A stretch of 64,000 nt of DNA from Pelodera strongyloides (GCA_036852015.1 JAANDG010000008.1:124001-188000); one strand, 5' to 3'. Shown: positions 1-14,100, numbered from the stretch's first letter. Notes: a model not told the origin generated them from the letters alone. Numbers and translations are program-made.

Positions 1-77
1 CAAATTGAGCCATGCACTATTTATGAAGGCTAAAAAATCCAGAAAGCTAATGAGAACGAGGAGCTGAGATTTCAACT

Positions 78-254
78 TTAAAGGGAAATATCCGCCGGTT
101 TTCGAAACTCGAGTACCAGCATTCTTATGCAGCCTATGCAAACGAACATAAATTAGAATAAAAAATCGAGCTAAATTCGAGCAAATTAGCATAAATACGT
201 AAGAATTAAGTTGTCCACGATGCGTTTCAGAAACCGGCCGGTATTTCGCTTTAA
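78..254. mobile_element. Family A MITE, copy 1
   Basis: Family A is defined here as a 150-180 bp element bounded by TTAA. Its terminal inverted repeats have the core AAGCGAAATACCGGCCGGTT then TTTGAAACGCATCG, and a conserved AT-rich centre contains CGAGCTAAATTCGAGCAAA. No coding capacity. TTAA target duplications suggest piggyBac-type mobilisation, which is inference. This copy has a diverged left end. Confidence 0.8.
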
Positions 255-481
255 ACACTGTAATAACAATAAATGAGTGTTTTTTTTTTTGAGGAAAGCT
301 GTGTAAAATTGAATGAAATCATGCAGTCGACCAGACTTTCTCTCTCCATTTTCACTCTCTAATTAACTCTAAAAATGTGTGTGCACGGCTTCTGGAGCTA
401 TTGCGTATGTGTACATAAAACTGGTAAGTCGAGAGCGCCCCAGGCAAAAATACACAAATATATAAAAGCTTTTCCTCTCTG

Positions 482-484
482 TTG

Positions 485-526
<42 letters not shown>

Positions 527-545
527 CTCTCTCCCTCTTTCCTTT
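482..545. repeat. CT microsatellite
   Basis: CT repeat with some CTTT units. Confidence 0.85.
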
Positions 546-2315
546 TAGGGCTCTCCAAAAAAGGATATCAGATAAAGCATAGGCTGAATACGTCAAGGCT
601 TAAAATTAGAAAGGGTATTGACCTTTTTCAAGGCGGCTAGTGATGTTGATTTCTATTAAAATTTTAGCATCATTGTGTTTTATGTGTTGAAAAAAGTGTG
701 AAAGGAAAAGACGTCAATCGTTTTTTAAAGAGCATACGAATTGAAAAGAATGTGTACTCAATGCGCAGGAGATGAGTGCCGTGTTTTAATTAGACAGTTT
801 GATTTTCAATTTATGGTTATTACTTTTTAATTGGAAACCGTTTTAATAAATTAAAATAACTACTACTCTACTGCAAGACACAAATTTCCACTACATCAAT
901 ATTGCACAAAACATATATAAAGAAAAAAAGCAAATAAAATAGTAAGAAGATGCTTGAGAAATATTTTTCGTCAGCCCTAGAGCTAAAAGTGTGAGTGCGT
1001 AATAAAATCCTCACTGTACAGCTTTACACCTGCGGCATTTTATAACCACGCCACACAACGTGAAGGCAGGTACAAAAGATATGAATGAACAACTATGTAA
1101 AAAAACGAACATGGAGAATTTCATTATATTTGGTTTGTTGGCGTGCTGCTTGAGAGATGTGGATGAAATCCAAAGAGATGATATAATCATTGTGTAGTAT
1201 TTTATGTCTAGATTGATATTGTGTGTTTAGGAATTTTAGTTGTAATTTTTGTAGCTACAGTTTTTTTGCAGGATATTGTTCCTGATGATGGTGTAAAGAT
1301 GGTGTAATCTATTTCGACTTTAATTTTCATTTTTACTATCTCCAGCTTCCATCATAGTTGCGCGCTAATAGGCTAATAACTGTGAGAGTGTTTAAACATC
1401 AATATGAATAGATCATAGGTGCTAGGTGCTACCATAGACATAAACTAAACACTATCTGTTACTTTTACTATGCGCGCCATCAAGATCTAACATAAAAATT
1501 CGCAAAATGAATAGGATTAGCTTGTAAAGGGATCGGCTTGCCCTCGTCGTCATGCATGTTTTCTCAGAGCTCTCAGGCGCTAAAAATGTGCCACTTTAGT
1601 GGGGCCAAACGCACTCAGATCAATATATAAAGACATAGAGAGAGAAAAGAGAAAGAAAAGGAGGTAAAACTTGTCTGCGGGTTTGTGAGGGTGGAATTCA
1701 GAATAACGAATAAGAGTAATAAATGGGACGTGCCCTCATTTGTTAGGGACACGCATTACATGGACCCATTGTCTGGGACAAGGAAAAACGCTAACAAATT
1801 GAAAGAGAGGGGGATGGTAATTGCTTGGGATAATTTTTAATTAGCCATAAGCTTCCTAATTAGTGCACTATGTTTTAGGTGTTCAAATTAGGAATAAAAT
1901 CTAAATCGCAAGCTTAGAAAAATTTGAAAAACTCAAATCTCTACCGGTCAGTGAACTAGTAGCGCTTTTTTTTTAGTATTTTTCCGCTCCAAGCTTTGAC
2001 TGCTTTATTTTAGCGGGCAAATTAGGCGCGTAAAAATTAATTCGCCAGTGAAGAATACTGTGTTATCTGAGTAAATTATATGAGAAGTTACAACGGATAC
2101 ACTAAATAATAAGTAATAATAAGGCCAAGTTGATGGTAGTCCATCATAGATATCCATATGCTTTGGATAAGTTGAATGGGACGGCCGGGAAACATTTTAG
2201 TGATGTAAAAACGGAAGAAGAAACAGCTCGTTAGTATTCTTTCTATGTGGTTGGACCTAACAAAGATATGTGGACAATATTTTCGGAGCCACTAAGAACG
2301 GACGGAACGCTGAGG

Positions 2316-2485
2316 TTAAAGCGATATACCGGCCAGTTTTTGAAACGCAACGTGAACGACTGAATTCTTACGTATTTTTGCAAAGTTGCTCGAATTTAAC
2401 TCGATTTTTTTTTTTTTATGTATTTATTTGCATAAGCTGCTGCTATATCGATGTGTTTCAAAAACCGGCCGGTATTTCGCTTTAA
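2316..2485. mobile_element. Family A MITE, copy 2
   Basis: Both ends and the TTAA flanks are present; the centre is in the orientation inverse to copy 1. Confidence 0.82.
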
Positions 2486-2949
2486 ATTGTGACCTATCCT
2501 AATTTTTAGATTATAGGTGTCCTGACCACTAAGAAACACGTCAACCTATGATTTCACCCACACTCATAAAAAGCAAACATTTCTGCAATCGCCGAATAAA
2601 GAAAATTAAAAGAAAAACGTTTGAGAATGCATAACGACGTCTGGTGGGCAATGAATTAAACTAACGATCACATATTTCGGTGTCTGGATTGCAAATGCAG
2701 TACTGACGTAAATAAATATACGCAGTCATAAATATGACGTGACGAGTTACGAGACAACAGTCTTTCGTAAAATGCGAAGGTACATTCTTACTCTACTGCT
2801 ACTCCGCTATGTTCCAGTCTCTGTTCTAATTGTAAGGAGGCTAATCAATTAATAGATAATTGCCTTACAACATGTTTTAAATTAAATGTACGTCGCTAAA
2901 TCAATAAAGGATTCATAAAATGACGAATAACTCTAGATTATATAGATAA

Positions 2950-3050
2950 AGACGAATAGTTCTTGCGTTGATAAATCAATAAATCAATAATCAACAGTCT
3001 CAGAAATATAAATCAATAAATCGATAAATCGATAAATCAAAATCGATAAC
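2950..3050. repeat. AATCGATA/AATCAATA tandem tract
   Basis: Repeats of AAATCAATA and AAATCGATA, 8-9 bp period. Confidence 0.7.
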
Positions 3051-3165
3051 TGACCGTTCTGAGGAACGAGACATCGTCCTGCTCTCCCGAAGTCGCCTCC
3101 TCTTTATCGGCCATTGTTGATCTTCAATTCAATGCCACATCTGAAAAAAAACGGGAATAAAATCA

Positions 3166-3363
3166 TTCAAGCGGTATAACAGCCGTTTTTGAAACGTGTA
3201 TTGTGTTGTACACCGAATTTCCAAGAATGTACTGTATGCAAATAACTGCGGATGTTTTTTTTAGTCTAATTATATTATTTGCATACGGCATACCCGCATA
3301 CCTCATATCCGGGAATCTAGCTGTCCAATATACGTTCAAAAACCGGCCGCTATATCGCTTTAA
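3166..3363. mobile_element. Family B MITE (GCGGTATAAC ends), copy 1
   Basis: Family B shares TTAA flanks and the AAGCG terminus with family A but continues GTATAAC then TTTGAAACGTATGTTGG, with a different centre. This copy has both ends. Confidence 0.7.
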
Positions 3364-6211
3364 AAAAAATACACAAAAGTGAAAGTAAGAAAAGTAGGAG
3401 GACGCGAGTGAGAGGGTTGGTGGCAATCCAGAATAAAAATTGAAATTATAGGATAAAAGTGAACGAAACGATATTGACATTGACACCCCCGTTTTTCACC
3501 ACCAACAATGCCCCGGGAAGTCAGCTGAACGACGTCTAGACATAAACATAACCTCTCCCTAGGGAACACCAGCAACGGTGAACTTGCTCAACACTGTAAA
3601 TGAGATAGAAGATAAGCTGCAACATTAAGCAAAGGCTGAAGGTTCCAAGCAGTTGGACGAAAATTAAAAAAAAACTACACAGGGAAAAATAATTGCCGAA
3701 ACCACAGAAAATGTCGTTGGCCTGTCACCAAATGTTTTTTTTACGAAAAAACCATTTGGTGGTTTTTGACGTTTTGAGTAACCACGGTTTTCGATGAATT
3801 TCAAATGGTCACGAATTGAAAAAAAAAAAATTGAACAATTTCCTATGATGTAAGCAATTAGCTGTCACGATAGCTATACAAAAACCTAATGTTTACAATA
3901 TTCAATGATGAAAAAAATGTTTGAAATAATAAAGCGACATTCTGAAAGAAAGAATAGTTCTCAAATTTTATCGAAAATTAATCTCTAGAAATCCCATGAC
4001 TTTTTGGGATGCAATTATCCATAGAACACCCAAAAAAATTGTAGCCAAGGCTAGGGAGAATGCTAAATTAGGAAACTAGTTTGACTCGAAAATTAATATA
4101 TCATAGAACAAAGAAATTAAGCGCGTGAATAAACTTCCCTATAGCGCGTTTTTCGCGTTTTTTTCTAAGAACACACTTTAGATGAGTTGGAAGTATGTTT
4201 TTTACAATTATAAAAGGAAAGAAGAAAGGTTGTAGATCAAAATTGTTCCAGTCTTTCAACTCATGCTCTGTTGCTATTGTTGAGCACACACTGACAAATT
4301 CAGGTGGTGCGCGGCGAGCACCAGGCGCAAAAATGCCGCGGGGCGAAGATTGGGCCCGGGCTGGGCGATTAAAAAAACTGCCAGATCTTGAGAAAAGGTG
4401 CGCGGCGACTTCGCCCATCCCGCCAGATCCTTGTATTTTGAGTTGGTGTTCTTTGAGAGCCGCATAATCGCCCGACCGTAAATTCTAGTACTACCGTAAT
4501 CTCGGGAGGATACTAAAGTAAATAAATCCTTTATGGCTAATAAAGCATGCTACTTTATTCAAGAGTAGTTCAATACATTGTTCAAAGCTTACGACTTGAT
4601 GCAGAGTGTTAAATGAGCTCACTAGAATCATCACTCTAAAAAATATTACTGTCAACTGTTGGTGTTATTATCAACTAAGTAAACTTCAAGGCAATTTTCC
4701 GGAAACAGACGAATCACCAACATTTTTCCTCCAGAAATTTTGCTGTAAAGCGGTAAGCAACAGCTGTCGATTGATGGAAAAAAGAGTAAAGGAGCGAACG
4801 GGAGTTTCCCCATAACACTACGCGGTTATATGCATAGGAGAGTATATGAGACAGACGGGCGGAATGTATTGAACCTAGAGATTTTTTTAATCGACTAAAA
4901 GTCAGTGTGGATAGAGACAAACAATGACATTGGTTGGTGTATCGGTTTAAAAGTTTTGAGTTTTTTATTTTAAAAGAATATGTTCAAGATAAAGGGTCTG
5001 TCTCCAACCACGCAGAAAATATTACGTGACGTGGGAAGGCGGAATTGACAATTATTCTTAGATAATTGAGGATAATCATTTTGAAGGTGGTAAAATCATT
5101 CTTTTATTGGAATCATAAAAGGTCTAATTAACACCACGGAACACCCAAGGTCTGAAACCTGGTAACTTTGTATCCTACCTATCCTTCATGTGTTTCACCT
5201 AAATTTTAAATTCGCGCTCTCAAAGCGCCTGTAATGGTATAACCAGATCACAACCTACATACAATTCAACAAACAAAAAGTGATGCACACCATCATGTAT
5301 GTGTTACCGATATAATAAACAAGTGCAATATAAATATAGTATAATTGTATAACTGAAATTGTTAACAAAAACAATACTATTGTTATTTCTAGAAAAGCAT
5401 CAACACTTCGTCGGATATCAATCGCGTAGGGACAGTAGTACTTTTCACCACGACGTCCAGCATTGATTTATTACTACAAATGCGGTCCAGATGCCTTTTT
5501 GTAGGTAGGATTTTCATACATATTCCCGCAGATTTTATTACTAGAAAAAGAAGGATATGACTTGGATAAATGGGTAGTGGTGCGTAGAAATTGAACTAAA
5601 GAAATTTCTCTAAGTCTACTAATTGATAGGAAATGTTATTCGTGAAACTTTTATGGGAATAGTCCTACGAAGTTACAACACGGTGTTCGACTAGTGAACT
5701 GTCAAGTACCGAGGAAAGAAAGTATTATCAACTTACCAAATCAACTGCAGAATGTCAATCTCAATGCTAATCTTATCACGGTCATCTGTTTCCGTTTTTG
5801 TGCTGCTTTATTTTTCATCCTCGGATGCACATCTTTGCTGTATTTAATTTAATAACAAATAACAATAAAAAGTCTGGATTTTTGTTTCAAGAACAGAGCA
5901 CCGCGTTTTTTTCCACACAATTGTTTTTCGAAGAAATTATTAACGTGTCTTGTTATTACGTTAAAATTTTTTCGTGGAAAAAAATCGAAACTCGAAAACT
6001 TGACAAGGTAGAGAGAGATACAGAAACGATGAGATTTATTTAGTAAACCTAAATAAGCTTCCAGATAAGAGGATATACTAACACACCTTCACACATTCAG
6101 ATAAAGATAATCTCTATATCCCAGTTTGTCACTCTGGGTCTCTACTCTAGCTACTTAGGGACCCTAGAAGCGAGGACACTGAGAAACAGCCGTGTTCTAC
6201 CTATACATCTA

Positions 6212-6252
6212 TGTCTCTCTCCCTCCCTCTCTCTCTCTCTCTCTCTCTCTGA
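6212..6252. repeat. CT microsatellite
   Basis: CT repeat of about 40 bp. Confidence 0.85.
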
Positions 6253-7413
6253 GATGTTGTAAAATGATGAAGCTGAGATTGTTAAAGCATCTGGACACTG
6301 TGTGAACAACGGACCTTGCGTATCTAGTAGATATCGATTGCTTGATAAAGTGAAATCGGCATCAAATAACAAACAAAATAAATAAAATGGTACTGAAAAT
6401 CATAATGGTACTGGAAAGAATGAAATTCTAATTCAAAGTTCGCTCTAGTCATGAACGTGTTCACAGCAGTTCATTTCTATTCTAGTTTCTAGTACGCCGA
6501 CTCTAGAATTTCAAATTTCAACTGATTAACAATTCAAATCCTATTTCCTATTTGAATAATAACTAATCCATATGTGAAAAGTAAAATGAAAACATGAATG
6601 GGCGAAGAAAAATTCAAAACTTGGAAAAAATCGGACAGCATTTTCCATGATCGTGCCACAATTTTGTTGGGTCAAATTGGTTCAACTGCTATACTTATAC
6701 TACAGACTACAGACACGGGGTAAATCAAACGATAAGCGTATCTTTAATATTTTCAGAAAATATAGTATTAAACTGTGATAAAGTAAAAGGTAAGGCTGTT
6801 AGCAGCAATGGTATGAATAAAGCGAACAGTTAGTGTAGTAAACTATATTATCTCAAAGTAACCTTTAAATGAACTTTACACATTTAGAGAATGCATGACA
6901 AAGGAAGAATTAATAATAGGAAAAATAATGCGATCGAATAGAATAATTGTGTGGGGCGTGAAATCCGTCCTAAACAAACAAATCCGTCAGACAGGAAAGA
7001 TATATATCTTGAATCTGTCACCTAGAAAGACAAACATGAATGAAACAGTCATTTTTCTCGTTACGTAAAGATATGGGCTCTTGTGTATCTATAATTTACT
7101 AATAAGGAAGGGTCTCTAACCTTATATACTTTATATAATGTGTCTAATTATTATATTATTACATGGACATCAGGAGCGCTTTGGTTTCTGAATAGAATTG
7201 TGAACCTGATAATAGACAGTTGAACACATATTAGATTTTTGCAACGCCAACTCTTGCACCAAGATCGGCAATGCAAATTTGAGTGCTGCGCGAAACTTTC
7301 AAAAAATGACATGGTCAACTACCGGACTACCGCTCCGTGTCGCCACCATACAAACAAAGATGCGTTAGTCAAGCAATTAAAGTTTTAGTTCTGGTTCTGG
7401 ATAGGGTTTAAAG

Positions 7414-7592
7414 TTAAAACGCATTACCGTCCGGTTTTTGGAACGCACCATGGACAGCTGAATTCTTACTTATTTATCTAATTTACTAGAATTTAGCTCG
7501 ATTTTTTATTCTAATTTATGTCATTTGCATAAGCTGCATAAGAATGTGGTGTACTCGATGTTTTTCAAAAACCGGCCGGTATTTCGCTTTAA
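7414..7592. mobile_element. Family A MITE, copy 3
   Basis: The left end is diverged (TTAAAACGCATTACCG); the right end is intact with TTAA. Confidence 0.75.
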
Positions 7593-8079
7593 GTTCCCGA
7601 ACTAAATTTTTTACGCAGTTGATTATAGCTTCCTTTACACCCGTGACGTGTCATTAACATTTTGTTATGCGTGGGGGGACGACGGGCACATCACATATAG
7701 TATTAAAAATTTTTATGCAATATTAAAAAGTAACTGTCAGAAGTAGAATCTCGTGCGTCAAATTCCCATAGCGAAAAGAACGTAACCAATTGAAGAGCGG
7801 CAGACAGTGAAGATATGTTGAACAAGATTAGAATTCCGGATAATAGCGGCGAAAGTGCGAGAATCAAGCATTGAAGTGGGGCAGAACATGTAGAGGGTGG
7901 ACCCAACACTTTCTAAAACGGCTCACACCCCATAGAGGCCAAGCAAGCGATGAAACTCATTAACTCCAAGTTCACCAACAAAGGCATTAACTAGAAAAAA
8001 GGTCTATTTTACCAGCAACACTCGAAATCTTGATTCACAGTGAAAAAATGACAATCACAACGGTGAATATAACATCAGT

Positions 8080-8227
8080 TTAAAGCGAAATACCGGCCGG
8101 TTTTTGAAACACGTCGAAAACCCCAGCATGCTTATGCAGCTTATGCATGGAAGGAACATAAATTAGAATAAAAAATCGAGCTAAATTCGAGTAAGTTCGA
8201 GTAAAACCGGCCGGTATTTCGCTTTAA
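8080..8227. mobile_element. Family A MITE, copy 4 (shortened)
   Basis: Both terminal repeats have the CCGGCCGG core, but about 30 bp near the right end are missing. Confidence 0.8.
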
Positions 8228-9087
8228 CCAACTAATAAGCCACTGAAATACCAGGTCGGAAGATTACTATACTGTACGTATCAGGCAAATTCATTGCCAA
8301 CTTACTGTTAGATGTGTATGCTCGTATGATGCTGTGTTAGCTCAATAAGATATGCACTGTCAACTAACCGTGCTATCACCATGTCATATAGCTTACTATT
8401 AGTACGGTATATCAATATCCTACTATATAATGAGCTACAGTATGACCCTACAAGGCAATTATTCTAATGGGTCGATCAATAACTTCCTAACACACGTTCA
8501 CCCAGTTCCCGACTTCCGAGTGCCACCTCTGGGGTATAACAATCACGACCCAATGCGAAACCAAAAATCCGGTGTGATTCTGCCAATACTACCGTATTTT
8601 TGCACGAAACTTGACATATAATATGAAAAATTAAAAAAATATCCTCGTGGTGTTCCAGAATACTGTAAATTTTCACCATTCTCCGAAACCCCATAATGCG
8701 CGGCGAAAAAGAAGCAGGTGCGCCTACCCTATGTCTCGTTGCGCAACTGTTTTTGCCAAACTCTCGCAAGGTTCTTGCGAGTGCACTAAGCTCCCTCTCG
8801 AGAAACCTGGCCCTGACCAAGATAGGCATAAGGAGTAGCGCACACTTTTATCTGGTTCAGTATCAAAATTCGCAGTTTCACACAGTCGTCGCGACGCCCC
8901 CTTTCGCCGCGAGAATTTTCGCGCCAGGAATTCGCCACGCCCAAAGAGTATTATATTACAGTAATATCACTTTAAAAATAAGAATAGTGCGCCCGATTCA
9001 GGAATGGGCTACAGTATGTCTGGGACAGAAGTTATTACGGTATAGACAAAAGGGGTAGGCGGGCAAGTTACATTATGTGCGGGAACT

Positions 9088-9245
9088 TTAAAGCGCTATA
9101 GCAGACGTGAAGCGTATTCTTTATTCCCATAAAGTGTATGCAAACAACTGCACGATTTTTAATCTAATAATTCATTGGCATGCACCGCATCGGAATGCAG
9201 TCGACCAACCTGAACCTGCTCAAAAACGGATGTTATATGCTTTAA
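9088..9245. mobile_element. Family B MITE, copy 2
   Basis: TTAAAGCGCTATAGC at left; ACGGATGTTATATGCTTTAA at right. Confidence 0.7.
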
Positions 9246-9613
9246 CCCCACGGTAAAAGCGATTTGGTAGAACGATAAACTTACTTATTGCAAGTTTTTC
9301 GTAGTACATATACCCAAATCGCAATTATATAGGATCCAAAGTCTACTTATATACATAGTTGATTTCGTTGAATTTAAATTTAGATTGTGGCTTGTCACGC
9401 AACATGAAAATCCCCACCAAATAAAAATAGCATCCCCAAACGTTATATCTCCACAAACAATTCAAAATCCCCTGAACTCACAAAAACAAACTCAAACCAC
9501 TACCAAATCTTTTATTATTTACACTACATTTAGCGTAAACACATCACTTATCGTTTCATATTTACTGAGCAATTCTAACAACAAATAAAACTCTTTTCGG
9601 GCTATGACAAAAC

Positions 9614-9619
9614 TTTATT
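9614..9619 (-). terminator. Poly(A) signal AATAAA for the small membrane protein gene
   Basis: AATAAA on the minus strand (TTTATT on plus), about 160 nt downstream of the stop codon at 9778-9780. Confidence 0.6.
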
Positions 9620-9777
9620 ACGAAGAAACTATAAATGTACCTATGAAATAAAAGATCATACAATCCTGCAAGTGTGTCTGTGTCGATCGGCGAAATAGAA
9701 TAAAATGCACACAGAGTTTAAAATCTTTAATGCAATCTTATAATCTGTGAACACTACAGTAATCAAATAACCAGTAT

Positions 9778-12700
9778 TTAGTGTCCTCCGACCTCGGCCT
9801 CTCCTGCCTTCTTGAGGGGGTTGTACTTGCTGAAGTACTCCTTGTCGGCAATCTTCTGACGGATTCCCTTCCAGTGCTCGACCTACAAAAAACACACAAA
9901 TTAATATAAACATATTTCAATTTTAAATATTATTTAGTAAACATATTTCCCCACAATTTAATTACGTAGGAAAACAAGTGCAGTTCAGAGATGGGAAATC
10001 CTGCATTTTAGAAATTTTAAATAAATAGTTTCTATGTGGTATTATGTTCATGTTTCGTAATAAATGTTACCTTCCGTTAATAATTTAATCAAATGTTTAT
10101 ATATTTGAAAAAAAACGAATAAGTATATACTTGTCTGAATGAACTTGATTGTAAAGCCTAGAAAACCGGAAATCCGAGATATTACGAGTTATTTGAATAA
10201 AAAACATGTATAATATGACATTACAAGAACAACAGCAACAGCCCTCTAAGCAATCGAACTAGAATATAAAAACAGGTGCTTGAACTTGCTAGCTAGATGA
10301 AACTCGAAATTTCTTCCCAAAACAAGAAATTTTCAGTCATGAGTTATTTTTACTTTACAACTTTACACACGAATGGAAAAGAGAATGAAGAAAATAAAGA
10401 GAAGGGCTTCAGTTTAAAAGAAACGGTAGGTAACTAAACTTTAAACCAGCTGTGTTCCAAAGGGATAGGTATGACATAATAATAGGAAAACAAACTGGAC
10501 CGGGAGAAGATAATACTTTACAAAAAAACTCACCATCGATATAGGAAAACTAAGGTAAATTTAACTATTATTTAACTATAAATACCGGAAATTATGCGAG
10601 TAAGTAAGAAAGAAGCGTAAACCTAACTAGCCTAATCGAAGAAAAAGCACTAGATCATGGTATGTGGCATACGTACAAAATTACAAGAGACCGCCCTTTT
10701 TAGTTATTGCTATATGTTCAAAGAGATAACGTACATGTAAACAACATTTAGTTTGAGTTTCAAATTATCAAAAATTGGCAACCAGTACAGAAAGAACATA
10801 GCTGGAAAGTTGTTGTTAACTTTTTACAAAAAGTTACATACATAGATCCAACAAGGTATTTTGGGTGGGATAGGGGATAAAAGTCGTTTTTTATGCTCCT
10901 GAAGACGCTCTGAAGAAAAAAAAAAGCTTGTCGTGAAGAAAACAACAACTTTCCAGTTATATTTAACCGTTATAGCAAAGAATAAAGTCATTGAGAGTTC
11001 ATAGCATTTAACTTAGACTGCGATTATCATGAGTAATAAAATTATGCAGAAAACTTAATGGGCAAATGGAAGACCTGATTCGCGTAGTTACAGTCTTACA
11101 GTGTTCAATTCTATGAGGGAGCGTGTAAACTACATGTTTCACGCGGTTGTAAAAATAGGGACTTGCCTACCGAAACAGTGTCTGTGTCGGTCGGTTTCGC
11201 ACAAATTGAAGCAACTTCTACATAAAAGCACGGAGCACACTCTGGTGGAATGATGAAGTATTTACAAAATATAATAACAGACCATACAATAACAAAAATA
11301 ATATAATGAATATACCTCGTGATGGTGGTGATCCTCCTTACCCTTGTGGTACATAATGCGGTGACGGGGCTGGACTAAAACAAACACGATTAAACTTTCA
11401 CAGGGACAGTCTTTTTTTTTTAAATATGACTTTCGCACCCATCTATACATATAAGCTATTACATTTTTTGTATTAAAAAAACCACAATCACTACGAGAAC
11501 AAACTGAAAACCCTTCTTCGTTAGGTACTCAAAGGTAACATAAAGACTACTTGCTACATATATTGGCTTTGAACTCTCGCTAAATTTTGTACTAAAATTG
11601 GAATTGCAGCACAAGTATCTTATTTTTTGACCACTTTAAATAGTCTAACTTCACCCAAACACAAGAACAACCCCGAACCCGAACACGTTTATTTTAATAT
11701 TTTTCCAAATCATTACAAGCTAACTAGCTAAAAAAAGACCCAAAGCCGCTGCCGAAAGAAAGGCCACCAACATTGTTATTCTCAGTTATTACCACAATTC
11801 AAAAAAGTTTCCTTGCTGGAACGCCATTTGATTAACAACATAATACAGCCAAAAGAATTGTAAAGAAACAAACAGATCGAACATTATATAGTAATTATTT
11901 ATATTACACTTTCGCGCGTTTTCGCCGCGAAAGTACCATCCAAGTTAGCGTTTTCTTCCATCTTTTCATTCTTGTTTTTTCCTTTTCTCTTCCACTTTTA
12001 CTTTTTCTACGTTTTCAACGTTATTGTTTTTTTGTTACATTTACGCTCTGCGAATGAAAGACTAAATATGCTGCAGTGCGTGCAAAACCCGCCGGCATGT
12101 TTCCCATACTGTAGACCGCTGACTTCTATTGGGGTAACTGGTAACTTGGATGGCACTTTCGCATGCGAAACTGCGTGGAAGCGTCACATAAATACTCCAT
12201 CAACAATTACGTTAAATATTTAAATTTCGGCGCAAGCCCCTATGGTTAAGCAAGTCAATCAGCATGAATTGGCCACTTACTTGGGAGCACAAACTTGTAC
12301 ACTCCATAAACGATGAGTCCAGAGTAGATGTAGAAACGGAAAACGGGGATGTACTTCCAGCAATGACGCCACGACCACATACGCAGCTGAAAACACAATC
12401 TTCAACCGAACATCTCGTCCTGTGCATAAAACAATGCATTGGGATTCGGGCTCAACAGAGTTGCAGTTTTTCCATACTATTACTATTACTGTATTATATT
12501 GACTATTACAGCACCCAGTACTAGTACGGAGGCCAATATAAAAATTCTATTTCCGTGAAAAAAGCAGCGATCTAGCGTACGCAGTCCCTTATCTTTAACT
12601 AGTAGAAAAAATTAAAAGGGTATGTGCATCCTGGGAAACAATGTTGGGACGCTGTACTAGTGATTCAACCCAAACGCAAATAACTGCGAGATACAAACTA

Positions 12701-13174
12701 GTAAACTTCCCCTATTCCTTAAAATTCTAAAATAAGCTTTTTTTGGTTTCTGTCATTTCGTTAATGTTTCGCATTTTATATCTAAATTATTTATAGTCGT
12801 TTTAAATGACGAAACTTGCACGATAAATCAATCTGGTAATAAATGTTACGTTATGTTACCGCGGATAGTCTGTTCATGTTCATTCATATACAACACGATA
12901 TGGGAATGAAGTTGTCTAGCATATGTTTTTTTAATATATGCTGGACAATTTTTCAACGTTCCTCAAAAAACCGGACGTTATATCGCTTTAAAATGCAATG
13001 CATCACAAATGGAAAAAAACTTACGTATTCCTGGGCTGTGAACGGACGAGCCATCATACGGGGGTGCAGATCCGTCTTGGGGATAGGGGCATTGGGAGAA
13101 GCCAAGGTGACAGCGGCACCCTTAATGGTTTCTGCCGTCCAGCAGGCCGCATTAAACACTTTGGCAAGTGGCAT
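9778..13174 (-). CDS. Small single-pass membrane protein, probably mitochondrial, 139 aa, 4 exons
   Basis: Exons on the minus strand: 13174-13025, 12386-12281, 11374-11316, 9882-9778; lengths sum to 420 nt, and all junctions are GT/AG and keep frame. The product starts MPLAKVFNAACW and has a hydrophobic, aromatic stretch around residues 60-83 (motifs VFRFYIYSGLIVYGVY, then KFVLP), a His-rich segment KEDHHHHE, a WKGIR motif and a basic C-terminus ending EVGGH. One membrane span plus a charged tail resembles accessory subunits of respiratory complexes, but I do not recognise the family and assign no reaction. The start is the first ATG after a tttcag acceptor at 13200/13201, so the mRNA may be trans-spliced. 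That acceptor is preceded (minus-strand sense) by a 71 nt T run. An AATAAA signal lies about 160 nt after the stop. GC-rich third positions contrast with the AT-rich introns and support coding. Confidence 0.78.
12839..12991. mobile_element. Family B MITE, degraded copy
   Basis: The right end CGGACGTTATATCGCTTTAA is clear and lies 33 bp from the donor of exon 1 of the small membrane protein gene. The left end is degenerate and its position approximate. Confidence 0.5.
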
Positions 13175-13200
13175 CACTAGGCTGTTTTACCTGAAATTGA

Positions 13201-13205
13201 AAATA

Positions 13206-13279
<74 letters not shown>
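13201..13279 (-). promoter_or_regulatory. Acceptor upstream of first ATG preceded by a 71 nt poly(T) run
   Basis: Minus strand: tttcag ends at 13201, 26 nt before the ATG of the small membrane protein gene. No obvious 5' exon was seen, so this is either a trans-splice (spliced leader) acceptor or the end of a 5'UTR intron. About 7 nt upstream of the acceptor core begins an uninterrupted T run (A run on plus, 13209-13279). It works as an extreme polypyrimidine tract; its length may vary between individuals or be affected by sequencing. Confidence 0.5.
13209..13279. repeat. Poly(A)/poly(T) run of about 71
   Basis: Uninterrupted A run on plus. Confidence 0.9.
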
Positions 13280-13281
<2 letters not shown>

Positions 13282-14100
13282 AAGGCGATCAGAGCTTTTG
13301 AGCAATCATAGAGGGATAGTAGAAGAAAAATCAAGGAATTATGCTCATACTAGTGCTCATACAGTGAAAATGGCTACGCAACGCCCTACAAGCGGGAAGG
13401 GAAAAGGCGCGATTCGCTCTGAACTCAAACTGTTAAACCTAGAAGAATGTTAAATGCGAGAACTATTTTCAACGAAGTCGAACACAGCCAGCAATCTCAG
13501 GGAACAAAAATACAAGCTATGCGACGTTATATAATCCACAAACGTAAAGATATAAAGACTAAATTAAGATGCAAAACATAATATTCGCGAAGAAAAAAAA
13601 ATTCGGCAGCACGTCGGTCCAAATAGTGTAGTGACCATAATTTTGCGCCGCCCGCACATACCACCGTAATCTCAATGTCGTGACGAGACGTGACCAAATC
13701 ACCTACTTACTACGGTAGTTTGTGGGATTTACAACAACGACGTCGTAATTCTTACGACTAGTACTGTACTCCCCTAGAAAGTATCATGGAAAAGACAAAA
13801 ACTAACAATAAGACCCCTAAGATGAAATTCAGAGGAATCAATTTGTGTCCCATTCTACCCACTCCAATACAGAATGAGCAGAAAAATATGTGACTACGAA
13901 CTTACAGTATGAATCCTGAGTTTTCTGGTTATTGTGCGATGTCAGTCACTGAAACATATACTGCAGTATTATCTAGGTTCCACCACTTCTCGCAACAATC
14001 CTCATTCTATTTTCTAATTAGCATAGACAATTGTTCTATAAATATTCATAGGTTCCAAGTGTGCCACAATTCAAGCTCGCTCTCGGGATCCACATCAACA

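Larger units (their letters stand above)
255..9087. other. Gene-free stretch
   Basis: Apart from the listed MITEs and microsatellites I see AT-rich sequence with no spliced gene. A GC-rich patch at 4300-4500 and another at 8690-9050 look like old repeats. Confidence 0.6.

Noticed and set aside
1281..1320. Possible third hammerhead motif (CCTGATGATGG)
   Set aside because: No GAAA after a stem II hairpin; only TTTCGAC follows.
8476..8829. 117 aa minus frame, and 120 aa plus frame at 8696-9058
   Set aside because: GC-rich patch with overlapping frames on both strands, no splice sites or recognisable domain; probably an old repeat.
12843..13301. 152 aa frame ending in a Lys run
   Set aside because: It is antisense to exon 1 of a real gene and runs into a poly(A) tract.
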